Assembly: GCA_011033025.1 (NCBI GenBank) | Contig: WFMF01000089.1 | Location: 372,001-436,000 of the forward strand | From: Beroe forskalii | Taxonomy: Eukaryota; Ctenophora; Nuda; Beroida; Beroidae | Direction: 5' to 3' | Length of the DNA: 64,000 nucleotides | Shown here: in pieces, positions 38,254-50,521 of the stretch | How positions within the stretch are numbered: position 1 is the stretch's first letter | How the letters are laid out: each line of letters opens with the position of its first letter | Program-made: the position numbers and the translations under genes | The notes under the pieces: generated by a model | Seen by the model: the letters and a program-made list of their open reading frames with translations, nothing else | What the model was told of the DNA's origin: nothing | Databases searched by the model: none

Positions 38254-38735
38254 CCTTACTACATGAAATTAAGAAAGCAGTTAATTAAGAAACCGGGCAA
38301 AAAAGTTTCTTAATAAACTGCTTCTTAATTTAATGTTTCTTTAAATATATGTAGATTAATTTCATGTACCTTAATTTGGTGACTCTTCATTTAATGTAAT
38401 ATTAATTCTACATAAATATCAAAAAATTTGTAATTCAAAAACCATAAAAGACATGAAAAGACACCTCATTTGACTTATCCAGTTGTTCCTTTTGCCGTGT
38501 TTAGTACGGAGTTTGAAAATTTTACGAATTTAAGGGTATCAATTGCTCGTCTGAGAAAAAATTTTCAGTAAAAATTTATATTCTCATTCTATGGAGCTAT
38601 AAAAGTTTCTTAATTTATTCCAGTTCCAAAAAAGTTTCTTAATTAATTTTTGAGTCTTAAAAAAGTTTCTTAATTTGCTGCTTCCTTATTTTCTTGCCGA
38701 TAAATTAGTTGCTTACTAAATTTGTTACAATAAGG
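38254..38735. mobile_element. TA-flanked MITE (copy B only)
   Basis: 482 bp between two TA dinucleotides (38252-38253, 38736-38737), absent from copy A, where the sequence reads straight through at about 23821. The ends start CCTTACT and CCTTATT. The interior repeats AAAGTTTCTTAAT several times. A TA duplication suggests the Tc1/mariner superfamily; no transposase. Confidence 0.7.
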
Positions 38736-39503
38736 TATGTGCTTCGTTGATTAGGTTTATATATTACCCACCCAATATAATCGAACAATATAATAAAGTG
38801 CATAAAATAATAAAATATTCGCGAAACACTCCCGCATACCTTTGAAACACGTATTTATTCGGAACGTTTAGTTTGTTTTGCTAACATATTTTTATATGAC
38901 CGCATTGTTTCAAGATTTTCAAATTTTATATGTTGTGCGGTGAATCCAGCGGATAAAAGGAAGATGTTTAAATTTATTTTGAACGATTTAATTTGAATCG
39001 TAATGATATAATTGATGCTGTAATATGAGTGCTAATAATTTTGATGCTGTTGGTACATTGCTGTTCTCAGGATTTTTAGATTAATCATTAAACACACTGC
39101 ATCATGTGATCTATTAAAATATTTCAACGGAAAGGTTAAAGTTTCACATGCCTCGCTTTTACTATACAACGTAGCGCTGTATTTACAAAATTTTGGGCGA
39201 CTTTTCGGCGATAATTCGACGAATTCTAAATCGTTCTAGGCGTTGTTTTTATTTAATAGAAGTATAAAAAGCATTCCGTTTTGCCTAAGTTAATTGAAAT
39301 GTATCAAAAACTAATTCCGGTCTAGGAAAATATAGGTCTCCTCTCGGAATGTTGCAATTTCTTCGCCACTACCAAATGTCTGGGGTATGCCGACAATTGA
39401 CACAGGCTCGACCGTGTCAATTGACGCTGTCCCTGTCTGTAATTACCCTTTAATGATAGCAATGTCTGTGGGTCTCGGTCTGAAAGTGTAAAGCGAGATA
39501 ATA

Positions 39504-39548
39504 GTGACGTCATTATCATGGTTTACAATAGTGAGTTATTGGCGTCAC
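39504..39548 (+). repeat. Dispersed CRE-type repeat (copy B)
   Basis: Ortholog of 24595-24639, ending GAGTTATTGGCGTCAC. Confidence 0.8.
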
Positions 39549-40541
39549 CGCGTCTATTTTGTCTGTACAGCCACGAGCTCGTGTTTCGCGAAGCGTGATC
39601 GCGGTTTTTCTAACCGGATTATTCACGCAACGTCGGCCGTGATGTTTTTCTCGGGAAATAGAACGTCCGTGACTGAAAGATCTTTGCAGATAACTCTCGT
39701 GTTTTCGGGCAATAATTCATAATATGTAATATCGCAAATCTGTGGCAATAACATATCACGGTATATAAATCTGATCAGCCTTTATTGAAGCTTTATTCTT
39801 GTGTAATTAAGATAGTCTATAAAGCTATAATATGCGCTTGGTGGATTCTAGTATACTATCTCATGTGTAAATTTAATTGGCACAGGTACTGAGACATATT
39901 CGTTTTACAGTGATGTGTCATTTTCTTTATTCTTAATAGGTGTGTGTTGTCTTTTCCTGATGCTATACCTATATGTTTCCTTTACCTATCTGGAATTTAC
40001 AAAAACATTCATGATTTACGAATTCTGGTACTGTTCACTGTTCAGGTATAATATCAACATTTTCCCTTTTTCTTTTTCCTTAAATTATCATTTTTTAAAG
40101 TTTTTTAGTTTGTTTTTCTTAGTTATTTCATGCTTGTAGATTTGCCCTGAAATATGTAATTCTCCCCAGTTTAGAAACAGACATTATGCAACTTCTAAGG
40201 AGGTTTACGCAGTGCTCCTTTATACCCATTATGCACGCTAAAACAGTTACACTTTTTAAAAAGTGCAACTACAGTGCCAAAAAAGTGGAACTACAGTTGA
40301 TAATAAAACCATTTTTGGCATTGTACTCTGGTGTTTTCAAAACGTGACCTTACTATAGGAGAGAGGTGTTAGAAATGAACACTGGGGTGACAGACCGCAG
40401 ATTTCACACTGAAGGATACAGTAGCTGCACTTTTACAATAGCTCAAATACTAGACAAGCCAATAACACTACATATTCTCATATTCTTGCTTGAATTATAC
40501 ATAATTACTCAATATACCTTCATATTGTCGTTGCATAATTC

Positions 40542-40680
40542 GGTTTTGTAACTCGCAAAAAACTGCAAACCTTCCATTAAAACCTCGGCCTTCGGCCTCG
40601 GTCTTAATGTGTTATTATGCCCTCGCGCTTCGCGCTCGGTGCATAATATCGCGGTTTGCAATTTTGCTAGTTACAAAACC
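40542..40680. mobile_element. 139-bp three-way-junction foldback element
   Basis: Outer inverted repeat of about 28 bp (GGTTTTGTAACT...TGCAAACC, 40542-40571 against 40653-40680) encloses two hairpins, 40575-40609 (CATTAAAACCTCGGCC arm) and 40614-40647 (ATTATGCCCTCGCGC arm). There is no coding capacity. It shares TATCGCGGTTTG with 12915-12993. Confidence 0.7.
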
Positions 40681-41046
40681 TCTCATGCTGCAACTACTAA
40701 GGAAGTTTACGCAGTGCTCCTTTATACCCATTATGCACGCTAAAAACAGTTACACTTTTAAAAAGTGCAACTACAGTGCCAAAAATGGAACTACAGTTGA
40801 TAATAAAACCATTTTGGCATTGTACCCTGGTGTTTTCAAAACGTGACCTTACTATAGGAGGAGAGGTGTTAGAAATGAACACTGGGGTGACAGACCGCAG
40901 ATTTCACACTGAAGGATACAGTAGCTGCACTTTTACAATAAGCTCAAATACTAGACAAGCCAATAACACTACATATTCTCATATTCTTGCTTGAATTATA
41001 CATAATTACGAAATATATACCTTCATGTATTGTCGTTGCATAATTC

Positions 41047-41186
41047 GGTTTTGTAACTCGCAAAAACTGCAAACCATTCCATTAAAACCTCGGCCTTCGG
41101 CCTCGGTCTTAATGTGTTATTATGCCCTCGCGCTTCGCGCTCGGTGCATAATATCGCGGTTTGCAATTTTTGCTAGTTACAAAACC
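41047..41186. mobile_element. Second copy of the three-way-junction foldback element
   Basis: Same outer arms and two inner hairpins as 40542-40680, with a few single-base indels that leave all arms paired. Confidence 0.7.
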
Positions 41187-41934
41187 TCTCAATATAACTT
41201 CTAAACTTTTTATAACCTGATCTAATGCTATGGAATTCTTCATCTAGGTATCTGATATTCTTCTGCAGGTGCCTTTAAAGTGATTATTGACATGTAAGAT
41301 ATCTCAGACATCTATTCTGTTCATTTTCACACATATCTTCGGATTTCCTGATTCCTGCACTGCAACAGACAGTAACCTATCCTTCTTATAGACGAATAGC
41401 AATTAGAAACAATAAATCACGATTCTTTCTATGTTCCTGTAATTCATTGACGCGGTTCACCAAAAAGGGACCCACATTTGAATGTCAAAGTGATCCCAGG
41501 AATACGAGCTCACGTCAAAAATTCACCATTTTAAGCTATGATAGTGAAGTCACAAGCTTCAAGAGATGATTTGACCGCGGCCGGGGATAAAGCCAAGGAT
41601 TTTTGCACTTTTATTATTGATTTATAGATTGACACTTCTTTGCTTTTATATTTTAGACACTTCGTTTGAGGTGCAGCAAGCTAATGTTTTCAGTCAAGAC
41701 GCCTGGATTTATCCTTTGCTAAATTTTATAGTGTGAACTAATTGATTGCTTGAGTGCACCCGCAGAACATTGCAACGTCTGCAGGTTATATCAATCTAGC
41801 ATGATCTTCTCTCCTACTTTTCACTAACATTGCTGACATGGCTTTAGCAGATTACAGCACTCCTGTACTCTGATTTTAAGATGTTACTGAGGACACCGCT
41901 TGATAGACTGTGTGCAATCATCATTTCTCCTTTC

Positions 41935-43190
41935 TTACCCATGAAAATGACGTCACTCTCTCGAATCCCCCCCCCTCTCTCTCTCTCTCTCGAAGGCTAT
42001 TTGTTACTTGCTTCTTACAATTTGAGTACTTATTTGTGCTTTCTTTTGGTGTTTGGAGAGGACTGATTTACTTTATTCTCTTTTTACTCAACTGTACTGG
42101 TACAAGATGAACTATGGACTGACAATAGATTTCAGTATTGTAATCTATAAAACACAGTACAAAGTTGCAGCGAATAGACCATGTCATGTCTTGGGGGTTT
42201 AAGGTAAATTTATAATTAAAATATAGGTATAAATATGCAAATTAAAATCATGCATTCAAGAGTAACAAAAAATCTAAGTTAATTTTTACATATAGGTCAA
42301 TTTTTGTCATTCATACATTCAACTAGCAAGTAATTTATATGAGTTTAATAATAATTTAAGGCCTGAAAAGGTATGAGATGCTCTGGGCTAAAAACGGGTC
42401 ATCAGTTGGGCAGGGTGATTGTGCAGTACAAAGTGTACCACACGCGGTTTTTCGGCCCCTAACCCAATAAACCATACACCCGGGGGCCATGAAACAGACA
42501 ATGAGTACACTGTACTGTATCCATCCCGACTGTAACCAAAAACTTAGAAAGAAACCCTTGTTTCCATGAAAAGGATGTTTTAAATGGTTTTTCATGCTAC
42601 GAAAAACATACCGTCGGTACCATTACTTTACACGAGTTACTTTCATCATCAAAAGTTCAAAAAAGGTAACAAAGAGGTATAAAAGATTCAATGATTGGTA
42701 ATAAATAAATAATCACAGAGGTAATAAATAAGGCAATTTATGAGAATAGGGAGGATGAGCTGAAAACCTCAGGAATTAAGATAAAAGGAATAGTAGACAA
42801 TTTTGTAGACCAGGCTGGCGCCTGGTGGGAAGATATGGCAAAACCTCAAGAATTGATATGAATGTATAAATAAAGATTTGGAGACAAATTATAGGAGTAG
42901 GCTGGCGTCGCCGACAAGATCTAATTTTTTAAAAATTTTATAAAAAATATTTGAAGTTGGAAGAAGCAGGAGAGTACGTGGTATGAGTTATATGAAGTCG
43001 ATTACAAAAGAATTTAGTAAATTTAATGATTTAAAGTTCAAACTATTTCATGTTTTAAGGTAATGAGATAAAGTGAAGTAAGTAACATTGAAATTTGGCA
43101 GTATATTGTATTTCTGTAAAATATTCTTTTTTGTTAGGAATTCTTTATAGTTAGGGTATAGTTGATTAGTTTGGGCCGTCCTGTACCCCA
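41935..43190. other. Stretch of copy B with no counterpart in A
   Basis: Includes a CT microsatellite (41964-41985) and two related blocks ending GTAGGCTGGCG / CAGGCTGGCGCCTGG (about 42760-42915). It may be a further insertion, but no target duplication was found. Confidence 0.4.
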
Positions 43191-44737
43191 ACATTTTCGA
43201 ATGTTTAAATAAATTTTTCTCAGAATCATTTATTCATTTCTCGAAAAAAGACAAATATCTTCAGGCAAGTCTCTATAAAGTTCTTTAACTTCCGAAGAAA
43301 GTCAGATAAACTGATTGAAGAGGATTTATCAACTTCCTTCTGAGGGTGTGATACTGTGAGAATTACTGTGTAATGCTTTATTACCTCCTACAGTAATCAC
43401 TGGCGAATCTTACCATTGCTTAGTCAGTATTTTACTATTCTAAACCGTGATAATGTCAGCATTTTCAATAACCCTCCATATCTAGCTGACTGATGTATCG
43501 CATATTTTACAGATTCCTAGCTACATGAATCATGTGCCATTGTTTTATTGCGTTATTGTTGATGTTTATTAGGTTTGGGTTTATTTTTCTGAATAGGATG
43601 AAGATGATAGTGCACAAAACGTAGGCGTTTCGAAACCATCGAATGAAATCAGCATATATTGTTGGTTATAAACATAATATGCGGAGAGTGAAATCTGTTT
43701 CTTTTGGTATGAAGATAAAGCCCATCCTTGAATTTATGGAATGTATTTAGGTTTAGGTATCCTAAACCAGAGTTTCCTGATTCTTTTGGAGCCACCTAGG
43801 CTCTATTACCTCACCAGATGACCACTATAAACCCTGATAATTACGTCACCCCTAACCATCTGTAGTTTTATAAAAAGTTTTATATTTGGTCAGTATAATC
43901 AGTCTAGCGATCATTATACTATTATATCATTACATATATTTCGGTTTACCGAAACAGGGCATGGCTCATTGCATTCTCTGTTGAATCCCACCTTTTATTC
44001 AGGGGTTTTATGATCCAGCGTTTCCGGGTTGACAGAAATTTTAGTTACCTTCCCTTTTCTATTTCATTGAAATGTGCGCAATTTGGTTAGTACTTAAGTT
44101 ACCTGTGTGCTTCCTTGATCATAAATCGATTGTTTTGTCTTCGCGGTTATTCAATATTCTTGCTCTATCAAAAACTGATTGTGAAAATCTTTTCGTTCCA
44201 ACAATCATAACTTTTTTATTCAAACGGACCTATTGCCGAGAATCTACAGGAATTCGGTTGCAAGCGATTGAAATTAGGAATTGAATTTAAAGTACTTTAT
44301 TACAATCATAGAAAGGTTACAAATTTTTACATGCATCAAATTAATATGAAGTTAATGCTAAACATTTACGATTACTACGGCAAAATTCGTCTAAATCGCC
44401 TTAATTGATACCTTAATTCCATGTAATGAGGTATTTAGATTCTCCTTGATTCGTTTAGGTTTGAATATCGAGCCCCTGATAAGTTGGCACAGCCACTCGA
44501 TTTGAGTATTTCATGATCCTTTCATCGGCCAATCAAAGGCGCCGTACATTGGTAATTTGGTAGTAAACTATAGTAATTCTCTCTCTATTTTAGTATCATA
44601 TTCGATTTACTAAAAAAGGTATGTATCATTTTTCCCATGATACACTTGAGATGATTCCTGCATAATAATGGCGTCACTAATCACTATTGTATTGCGGTAT
44701 ATTTCCTGATCTGCGGTATATTTCCTGATTAACGGGG

Positions 44738-44808
44738 GTGCCACTGTCCCAATTGTCCTAAACTCAAGAAAAGGTGGATTGGGACAGGGAAAATTGGGAC
44801 AGTGACAC
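44738..44808. repeat. 17-bp inverted repeat, 37-bp spacer
   Basis: GTGCCACTGTCCCAATT at 44738-44754 pairs with AATTGGGACAGTGACAC at 44792-44808 with one mismatch. The spacer contains a further GGATTGGGACAGG. Confidence 0.75.
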
Positions 44809-45271
44809 TCCTCCCATTATTCCACCAATCACTAATCTCCATCAGTACCAAAAGAATTCTTAGGTGTAAAATTAAATAAGTTGTCTAGAAATTAAGATCT
44901 TTAGAAGTTAAGAAAAGTACAAAGTAAGAAATTTTTTCGCAAGTTTCTTATTTAGTACACGTCTTTATAACTAAAATTTAAGGTTTATATTATATCCCGA
45001 AAAACATGGCCCCAAGAATAGAAAGCATTCCGATTACAGATGCATAGAATAAATCCCCATCGGGCTGTGGCCGTGTATGGCACAGATTAATTCAAATATT
45101 TTGTCATATTATGTTCGAATGTGTATACTAAAACCAATTTGTGGCTTGCTAATTTATTATATAATATTTTTTCTTAGCATGGCTGACTCTGACTGTTGGG
45201 AGGAAGGGAGTTGAAATAAATAGAGACTTATCGGTCTGCGTGCGCGCATCAAGAGTATATTACAGTTAGTA

Positions 45272-45313
45272 GTGTCGTCATTATCAGAGTTTTCCGTGGT
45301 GTATTATTGACAA
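45272..45313 (+). repeat. Dispersed CRE-type repeat
   Basis: GTGTCGTCATTATCAGAGTT...GGTGTATTATTGACA; the palindrome is broken by one base. Confidence 0.75.
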
Positions 45314-46529
45314 GTCCCGGTCTAACTGTGCATCTTATTGAATGTAAAGTGTAATATTTATAGTTTCTGAGAAGGGATGAGTCACAACATGAGACACCTT
45401 GCTTGTTGATGACCGATACACCACTCCTTATCAACAATAGACATAACCAAGCCTCATACTGTTTAAGTATAATGCTTATGTCTACCGAACAAAATGGACA
45501 TTTTCGCTTTGAAACCTACTTCGTACTGCATAGTATTTTCATTATTTTTCCTGCCTTATTTCTTTTTCCACCTTTTCAACTGCTTTTCTCTCTGACAATG
45601 TTCGTCAATAAAGAATCGAATGATCCGGAGTTCGATTCCTTGCCGTTACCACTGAGCTACGGTTAAAAGATAACTAGGTATCTCAAGCCTATGCAGCCAC
45701 ACGGTTCACTCAGATGAGCATACAGGAAACTGTGCGGGAGGGTTATTTATGAGGAGCTGCCCATTGCAGCGAAGTCTCGGGCGAATAAAGTATGGATTAC
45801 ACTTCCTAAACCGTCACTGGCTTGAGTACACTTGAATCCTTCCTGTCATTGGCCGTATGGCTGTTGGAATTAAAGTAAAACCTTAGGAAATAAAAATAGA
45901 TTATCTCTGGAGGATGAAGAGGTACATTAATAAAACGTGCAAAAATAATCAAATTCCGAAGGCCCTGGTTTAGATCCCCTCCAACCTCTGGATTATTTTA
46001 TTTTTAATATATTGCAGCAAAAACTATTGCCCGTCGAATTTCTAAATATTTCATTTAGGTTTCCGAGAGTGTCCCGTAGGCTTTGAGTTGCCTCAAGGTC
46101 TATAGGTCTCCCACAAATCTGTATATTTTTCGCCATTTCTGATACGTTTTTTTGTTCGTTAGTCTCAGGATTTTTAATTCTCTTTTATATTGTGGAACAA
46201 CTGTTGTATATTACACTATTGCCTTCAAAAACGTGGGAAATATGTTGTGAGTTTGTTTGCTTTGGTGAATCCTTTCTTGTTTAATCCTTTTACTCTTTTA
46301 CATGCGTTTTTTGCTGGTTATCTGATGGAACATTGGAAGACATATTTCCATATTGGTTATTTTGTAACATTTTGTCAATATTTTATTTACATTTTATGTT
46401 CTTGTGTCCAATTTCGCGTATGTTTTTTACTGTTGATAGTTTAGAATTTGGGTTCTAATAAATCGATACAATGCGGGTGCCAAACCGTGGTACAGATCGG
46501 ATCCAACTCTAGACGGCATTATGGTGTTG

Positions 46530-46572
46530 ATGACCTCATTATCTTGATTCAGAATGGTGAATTAATGGCGAC
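46530..46572 (+). repeat. Dispersed CRE-type repeat
   Basis: ATGACCTCATTATCTTGATT...GGTGAATTAATGGCG. Confidence 0.7.
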
Positions 46573-46839
46573 ATACTGCATATTTCTTTGGCGAATGATA
46601 GATCCTTAATACAAAACGAGCTCTGATATCACACATTTGGCTGATTTGGAATGATGTATTTGGGATATTTAGTTTCTCGGTGGGAATTGATTTCTGAAAT
46701 ATTTGGACGCACACCTGTAGGCGCACCCCTCTACTTACCAAGGTATCAGAACGTCTGTGACTCATGATTTGGAAATGACATTACATGGTAGAGACAGGTA
46801 GTATATAGTGCACTCCAACAGCTCAGTATATGTTTCAAA

Positions 46840-46881
46840 GTGACGTCATTATCAGGGATTAGAACGGTGTGTTAATGACAC
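46840..46881 (+). repeat. Dispersed CRE-type repeat
   Basis: GTGACGTCATTATCAGGGAT...GGTGTGTTAATGACA, near consensus, 270 bp from the previous copy. Confidence 0.85.
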
Positions 46882-48834
46882 CAGACAGCCTAATATTTCT
46901 CAAGAACAGCCATGATCTGAGATATGTGTTCTGAGAGTGGCGACCCTTAGCGCAACCCTGCAGTGCGACCGTTTTTAATTAAGTTTTTTGGCGGAATCCA
47001 AAGTCTGAAGTCGCGACACATACATGTGGTACCGTATACAATGCAATCAATAGCTGATCATATATAACGGATGTAATGGTAACATGGGGCTAAGCCGATA
47101 AAACCCGGAGGGATCAGGAATTCAGGAAAGGGGGGAGATTTTTGGGGGGTTTCATTTGGGTTGCCCCCTTGAGAATAACGTATTACTGGAAATACTGGAT
47201 CAGGGATAAATTCAAGAAAATGTTTACTAAGCACGCGCGAGGCCCACGCATAACACATATTCTCACATTCTCACAAGATTTCTGCAGATTTCAGGTATCA
47301 CACATTAGGGTAACGACCTAAGGGTCGACTCCGGGATTATGTCTCGTCAAATATAGTTTATAAATGTAATATAAAGAGGGGTCAAATATAATATAGAGCT
47401 TGGGGTTACCACATGTACCTATATTCTGAGACGTTGCCTGGAGAAAAATGCGGCGGATTTCGTCAGCAATTTAGCGTATGTTTAGCACTGATAATGACAG
47501 CATGAGTAAACGTCTCTTTTTAGTTTATTGTTTTGTGTGGATTACAGGAAAATATGTTCTGCGTTGCTAATTTGTTTTCTGCCGATGATACTGCAAAGTA
47601 CCTATATGAGCTTTATTTATTGGCGATCTTTTTAAATGTGATTTTGTGCTAGTATTTCCGTCTGTCATATTCATTACTGAAATTTCCGATTTGAATCCGG
47701 TCAATTTCATTTTTCAAACTGCTTAAGGTATAGGTATGTTTGATAAGAAATTATTTTTCCTGTTTCCACTTTGAGTCAATGTGCTCAAATTGATGAGTTG
47801 AATATTCAAGTATATGCCAACAAATTATGCCAACATGAATTATTGAATGCTAGTGATAATTTGGTCCAAATGTTTTATTGTTTCAAATATTTCTGCCTCG
47901 AAAGGCTCTTGGAAAGAAGATTGTTATTTCTTTGAAATCGAATATGGAGGACAAGAATCAAAGAGATTTCTGGGCAAATGAAAAGACATTTCCGAAATGT
48001 TTTGCCCATAAAGTTTAGGTATATTGAGTTAGTTGTGTCTAAACATTAAACTCATTCTACTTTTCTGCTGTTCATTGATATAAACATTTTCTTTTGCATT
48101 GAATAAAAATCATTTATTGACCGCCTTTTTACTTTATTTCTTATTTTTCATGCATAAAACCGCTGCATCCTAAAATTTTAGTATGTATCATTATTTATAG
48201 GCATGATGACTGGCGGTGCTTTTAGTGCAGTACGTGATACTGTACCTGATTGATTTTACTAGAAGTAGATGGATATTATATCTAATTGGTTTCAATCATA
48301 TCGATTCAATTTTCTATTTGAAATTGGAAATCATCTAATTTTATAAAGTCGTTTTCAATCGGCGATTTTCATGGCTGATGGCTTCTAAGTCAGTCTCGAG
48401 TTTGTAGTTCTTTTATTTTCATACTTTTATCATTCAAGTTCTTCCATAAAACGTACGTGTAGGTGATCCTGATTCCTGCCAGCTAGAAAATTTCAAAACC
48501 CTTCAAAACCCATTTAATGGACTCTAATTATTGATCGTCTATTAGCACACCTACGTATATCGAAACTCATTTCGCTCTTTTACCGAATATCTAATGGCGA
48601 AGTTTTTTATTGCTTTATTGACGGCATTTCTCTTGAGCTTTATTGACGGCATTTCTCTGACTTATTGATGCGATGAAATTAATTGCCGGCAAAAGTCACA
48701 GCCAGATAGGCATGTAATGTGTCGTTGATGGAGCGAGTCAGATTGAATCTCGGAGCGTAAAGCTGATTAAACGCAATCATATCCCGATAACTAACGGGCT
48801 TATACCTTTATTTAGTGTTTGGGTGTGACGTCAT

Positions 48835-48870
48835 TATCAGGGTCTATAATTGTGAGTTGATGGCGTCACA
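48835..48870 (+). repeat. Dispersed CRE-type repeat
   Basis: GTGACGTCATTATCAGGGTC...GTGAGTTGATGGCGT. Confidence 0.8.
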
Positions 48871-48995
48871 TGGCCATCCTTATTTCGGCGGCCAAGCAGC
48901 GATTTGACGGTCAATTGACTGGTGCCAGGGACGGGGTTCGAACCCGCAAACCAATTACTCCTCTATAACAAGTATTTACCCGCAAATAGCTGGTA

Positions 48996-49037
48996 ATGAC
49001 GTCATTATCATAGCTTAAAGTAGGGCGTTAGTGACGT
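48996..49037 (+). repeat. Dispersed CRE-type repeat
   Basis: ATGACGTCATTATCATAGCT...GGGCGTTAGTGACGT, then AACCGCC as in several other copies. Confidence 0.8.
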
Positions 49038-49599
49038 TTAACCGCCTAATTTTCCCAGTTAAAGTACTCCCGGGGGATGATTTCTGATTGGTATTTTACG
49101 CCGACAGCACTTGCACATACCTTGACGGTTTTACAGACAATTTGTAATGCAATTAACATATTTGATTGTGTAGCACTGCCCAATTATATTATGGAAAGGT
49201 ACAGACAAAATGTAATTCAATCTTTCAATCACTCAATTACAGTATTACAATTGTGTAACACTACCTAATTATTATGGGAGGGTATCGAACCGTATTATTT
49301 GCGAGAGATATGTATGCTATTCGTAACATTGTAGAGATATGGATGGGTCAAATCATTGCACTTTTGCACTGTGGTTTGTAGATTAAAATAGGTAGTAAAA
49401 GGCTATTGATTGAGGTTTAAAACCTTTAGATTATACATCGGCGATTTGAAAATGTTTTATGGGCTCAACGATCATCTTCTCGATGCCTCACTTTTCCTTA
49501 AATTTGATTGTAAAAAGTAGAGTTGAGTTTGACAGTGCAACACCCATACCGTGAAACATTTGCCGATCTTCTTATAAGCCGCTGATCACGCGTAATAGT

Positions 49600-49622
49600 C
49601 ACGTGATTTCCCTGGTCACGTG
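49600..49622. promoter_or_regulatory. Two CACGTG sites upstream of the candidate exons
   Basis: TCACGTGA at 49599-49606 and TCACGTGAC from 49616, about 80-100 bp before the candidate micro-exon at 49701. Confidence 0.3.
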
Positions 49623-49700
49623 ACTTCCACCTCAAGCAAGGAGGCACGGAGTTGCTGTGACAACCCATTGTTTCCATGACAACTTCCTATGTGTTTCCAG

Positions 49701-49729
49701 GAGTCAGGACCCATTACACGCGGTGTGAA
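49701..49729 (+). CDS. Candidate micro-exon of an unidentified gene
   Basis: A good acceptor (CTATGTGTTTCCAG) is followed by 29 nt and the donor GTAAGG. Read with two bases completing a previous codon it gives VRTHYTRCE, which joins in frame to 49841-49891 across a 111-bp intron. No further exons were found on either side. Confidence 0.3.
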
Positions 49730-49840
49730 GTAAGGTTTAAAATCCGTCCACAGGGCACGGTCTGATAAGTAGGCTGTATGGCGACATCAATTCCTGATTC
49801 TATCTCCTGATAATGACGTCACTTTCCTGTGATTCCACAG

Positions 49841-49891
49841 GACGGGCAGGCTGCGTTTGTTTACATGAAGGGAAAGGCAAGTGATCTGAAA
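49841..49891 (+). CDS. Candidate exon encoding DGQAAFVYMKGKASDLK
   Basis: 51 nt between acceptor TTCCTGTGATTCCACAG and donor AAA|GTAAGG, open in phase 0. The peptide has a protein-like composition and strong splice sites on both sides, unlike chance frames nearby. No family recognised. Confidence 0.35.
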
Positions 49892-50479
49892 GTAAGGTAC
49901 TAATTCTGCCCTTGATGACAGCGAAGTGTGTTAATAATAATAAAAATAATGGGTGTCAGGCAGCAGTTTTACGCCTGACAAGTGAAATGTAAACTAAGGT
50001 GGTGTTGAGACTTTTATTCGTTGTCGTTTCACCTTTTCTAGCCCTGATAATGACGTAATAATCATGCGCCTAGTTGTATTTTTGAGGAGCTCAGAAATTA
50101 TAACTGTGTCAATATGCCTATGATAAACCTGTACTGATTTATAACTGATTATATTATATTCATCGATATATGTTGTAATATGTACGGCCCCCATTCTAGA
50201 ACCTGTAGTGATGTTAGTACAACCTGATTTTCGAAGGACGTCATGTTAGTATTGTTTCAGTGTCGTCACACAATCATAATCATGACGATACAGTATATTA
50301 TCATACATACATACTACATACATGTTTCATACATGTTTCTACTCCTCTCTAAAATGGGAACGTACTGCCAGTACCCTTGCATATCAATCGGAATTGGGGA
50401 TAATATGCAAGCATTTTGATTGAATTAGGAATCAGGTCAGATCCTACTAAACCCCACGCACAAGCTAGAGGCGGACAGG

Positions 50480-50521
50480 ATGACGTCATAATCATATCAT
50501 GATGAAGTAAGTTGATGACGT
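50480..50521 (+). repeat. Dispersed CRE-type repeat
   Basis: ATGACGTCATAATCATATCA...GTAAGTTGATGACGT. Confidence 0.7.

Larger units (their letters stand above)
40188..41191 (+). repeat. 502-bp tandem duplication carrying a multi-hairpin element (copy B only)
   Basis: Two direct copies (40188-40689 and 40690-41191), closely similar apart from small indels, inserted relative to copy A near 25700. Each ends with a 140-bp foldback element (40542-40680, 41047-41186). The near-identity implies a recent duplication. Confidence 0.8.
43641..49599. other. Single-copy intergenic region
   Basis: Only short AT-rich frames, the CRE-type repeats listed, and tRNA-like fragments that do not fold. No gene supported. 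Confidence 0.5.

Noticed and set aside
45610..45662. tRNA-like A and B box words
   Set aside because: TAGCTCAGTGGTA is on the minus strand but the best T-loop word is on the plus strand; spacing does not allow a cloverleaf.
48920..48952. tRNA 3' half (GGTTCGAACCC with CCCTGGCACCA on the minus strand)
   Set aside because: No matching 5' acceptor strand or D-arm at the right distance; at most a tRNA fragment.
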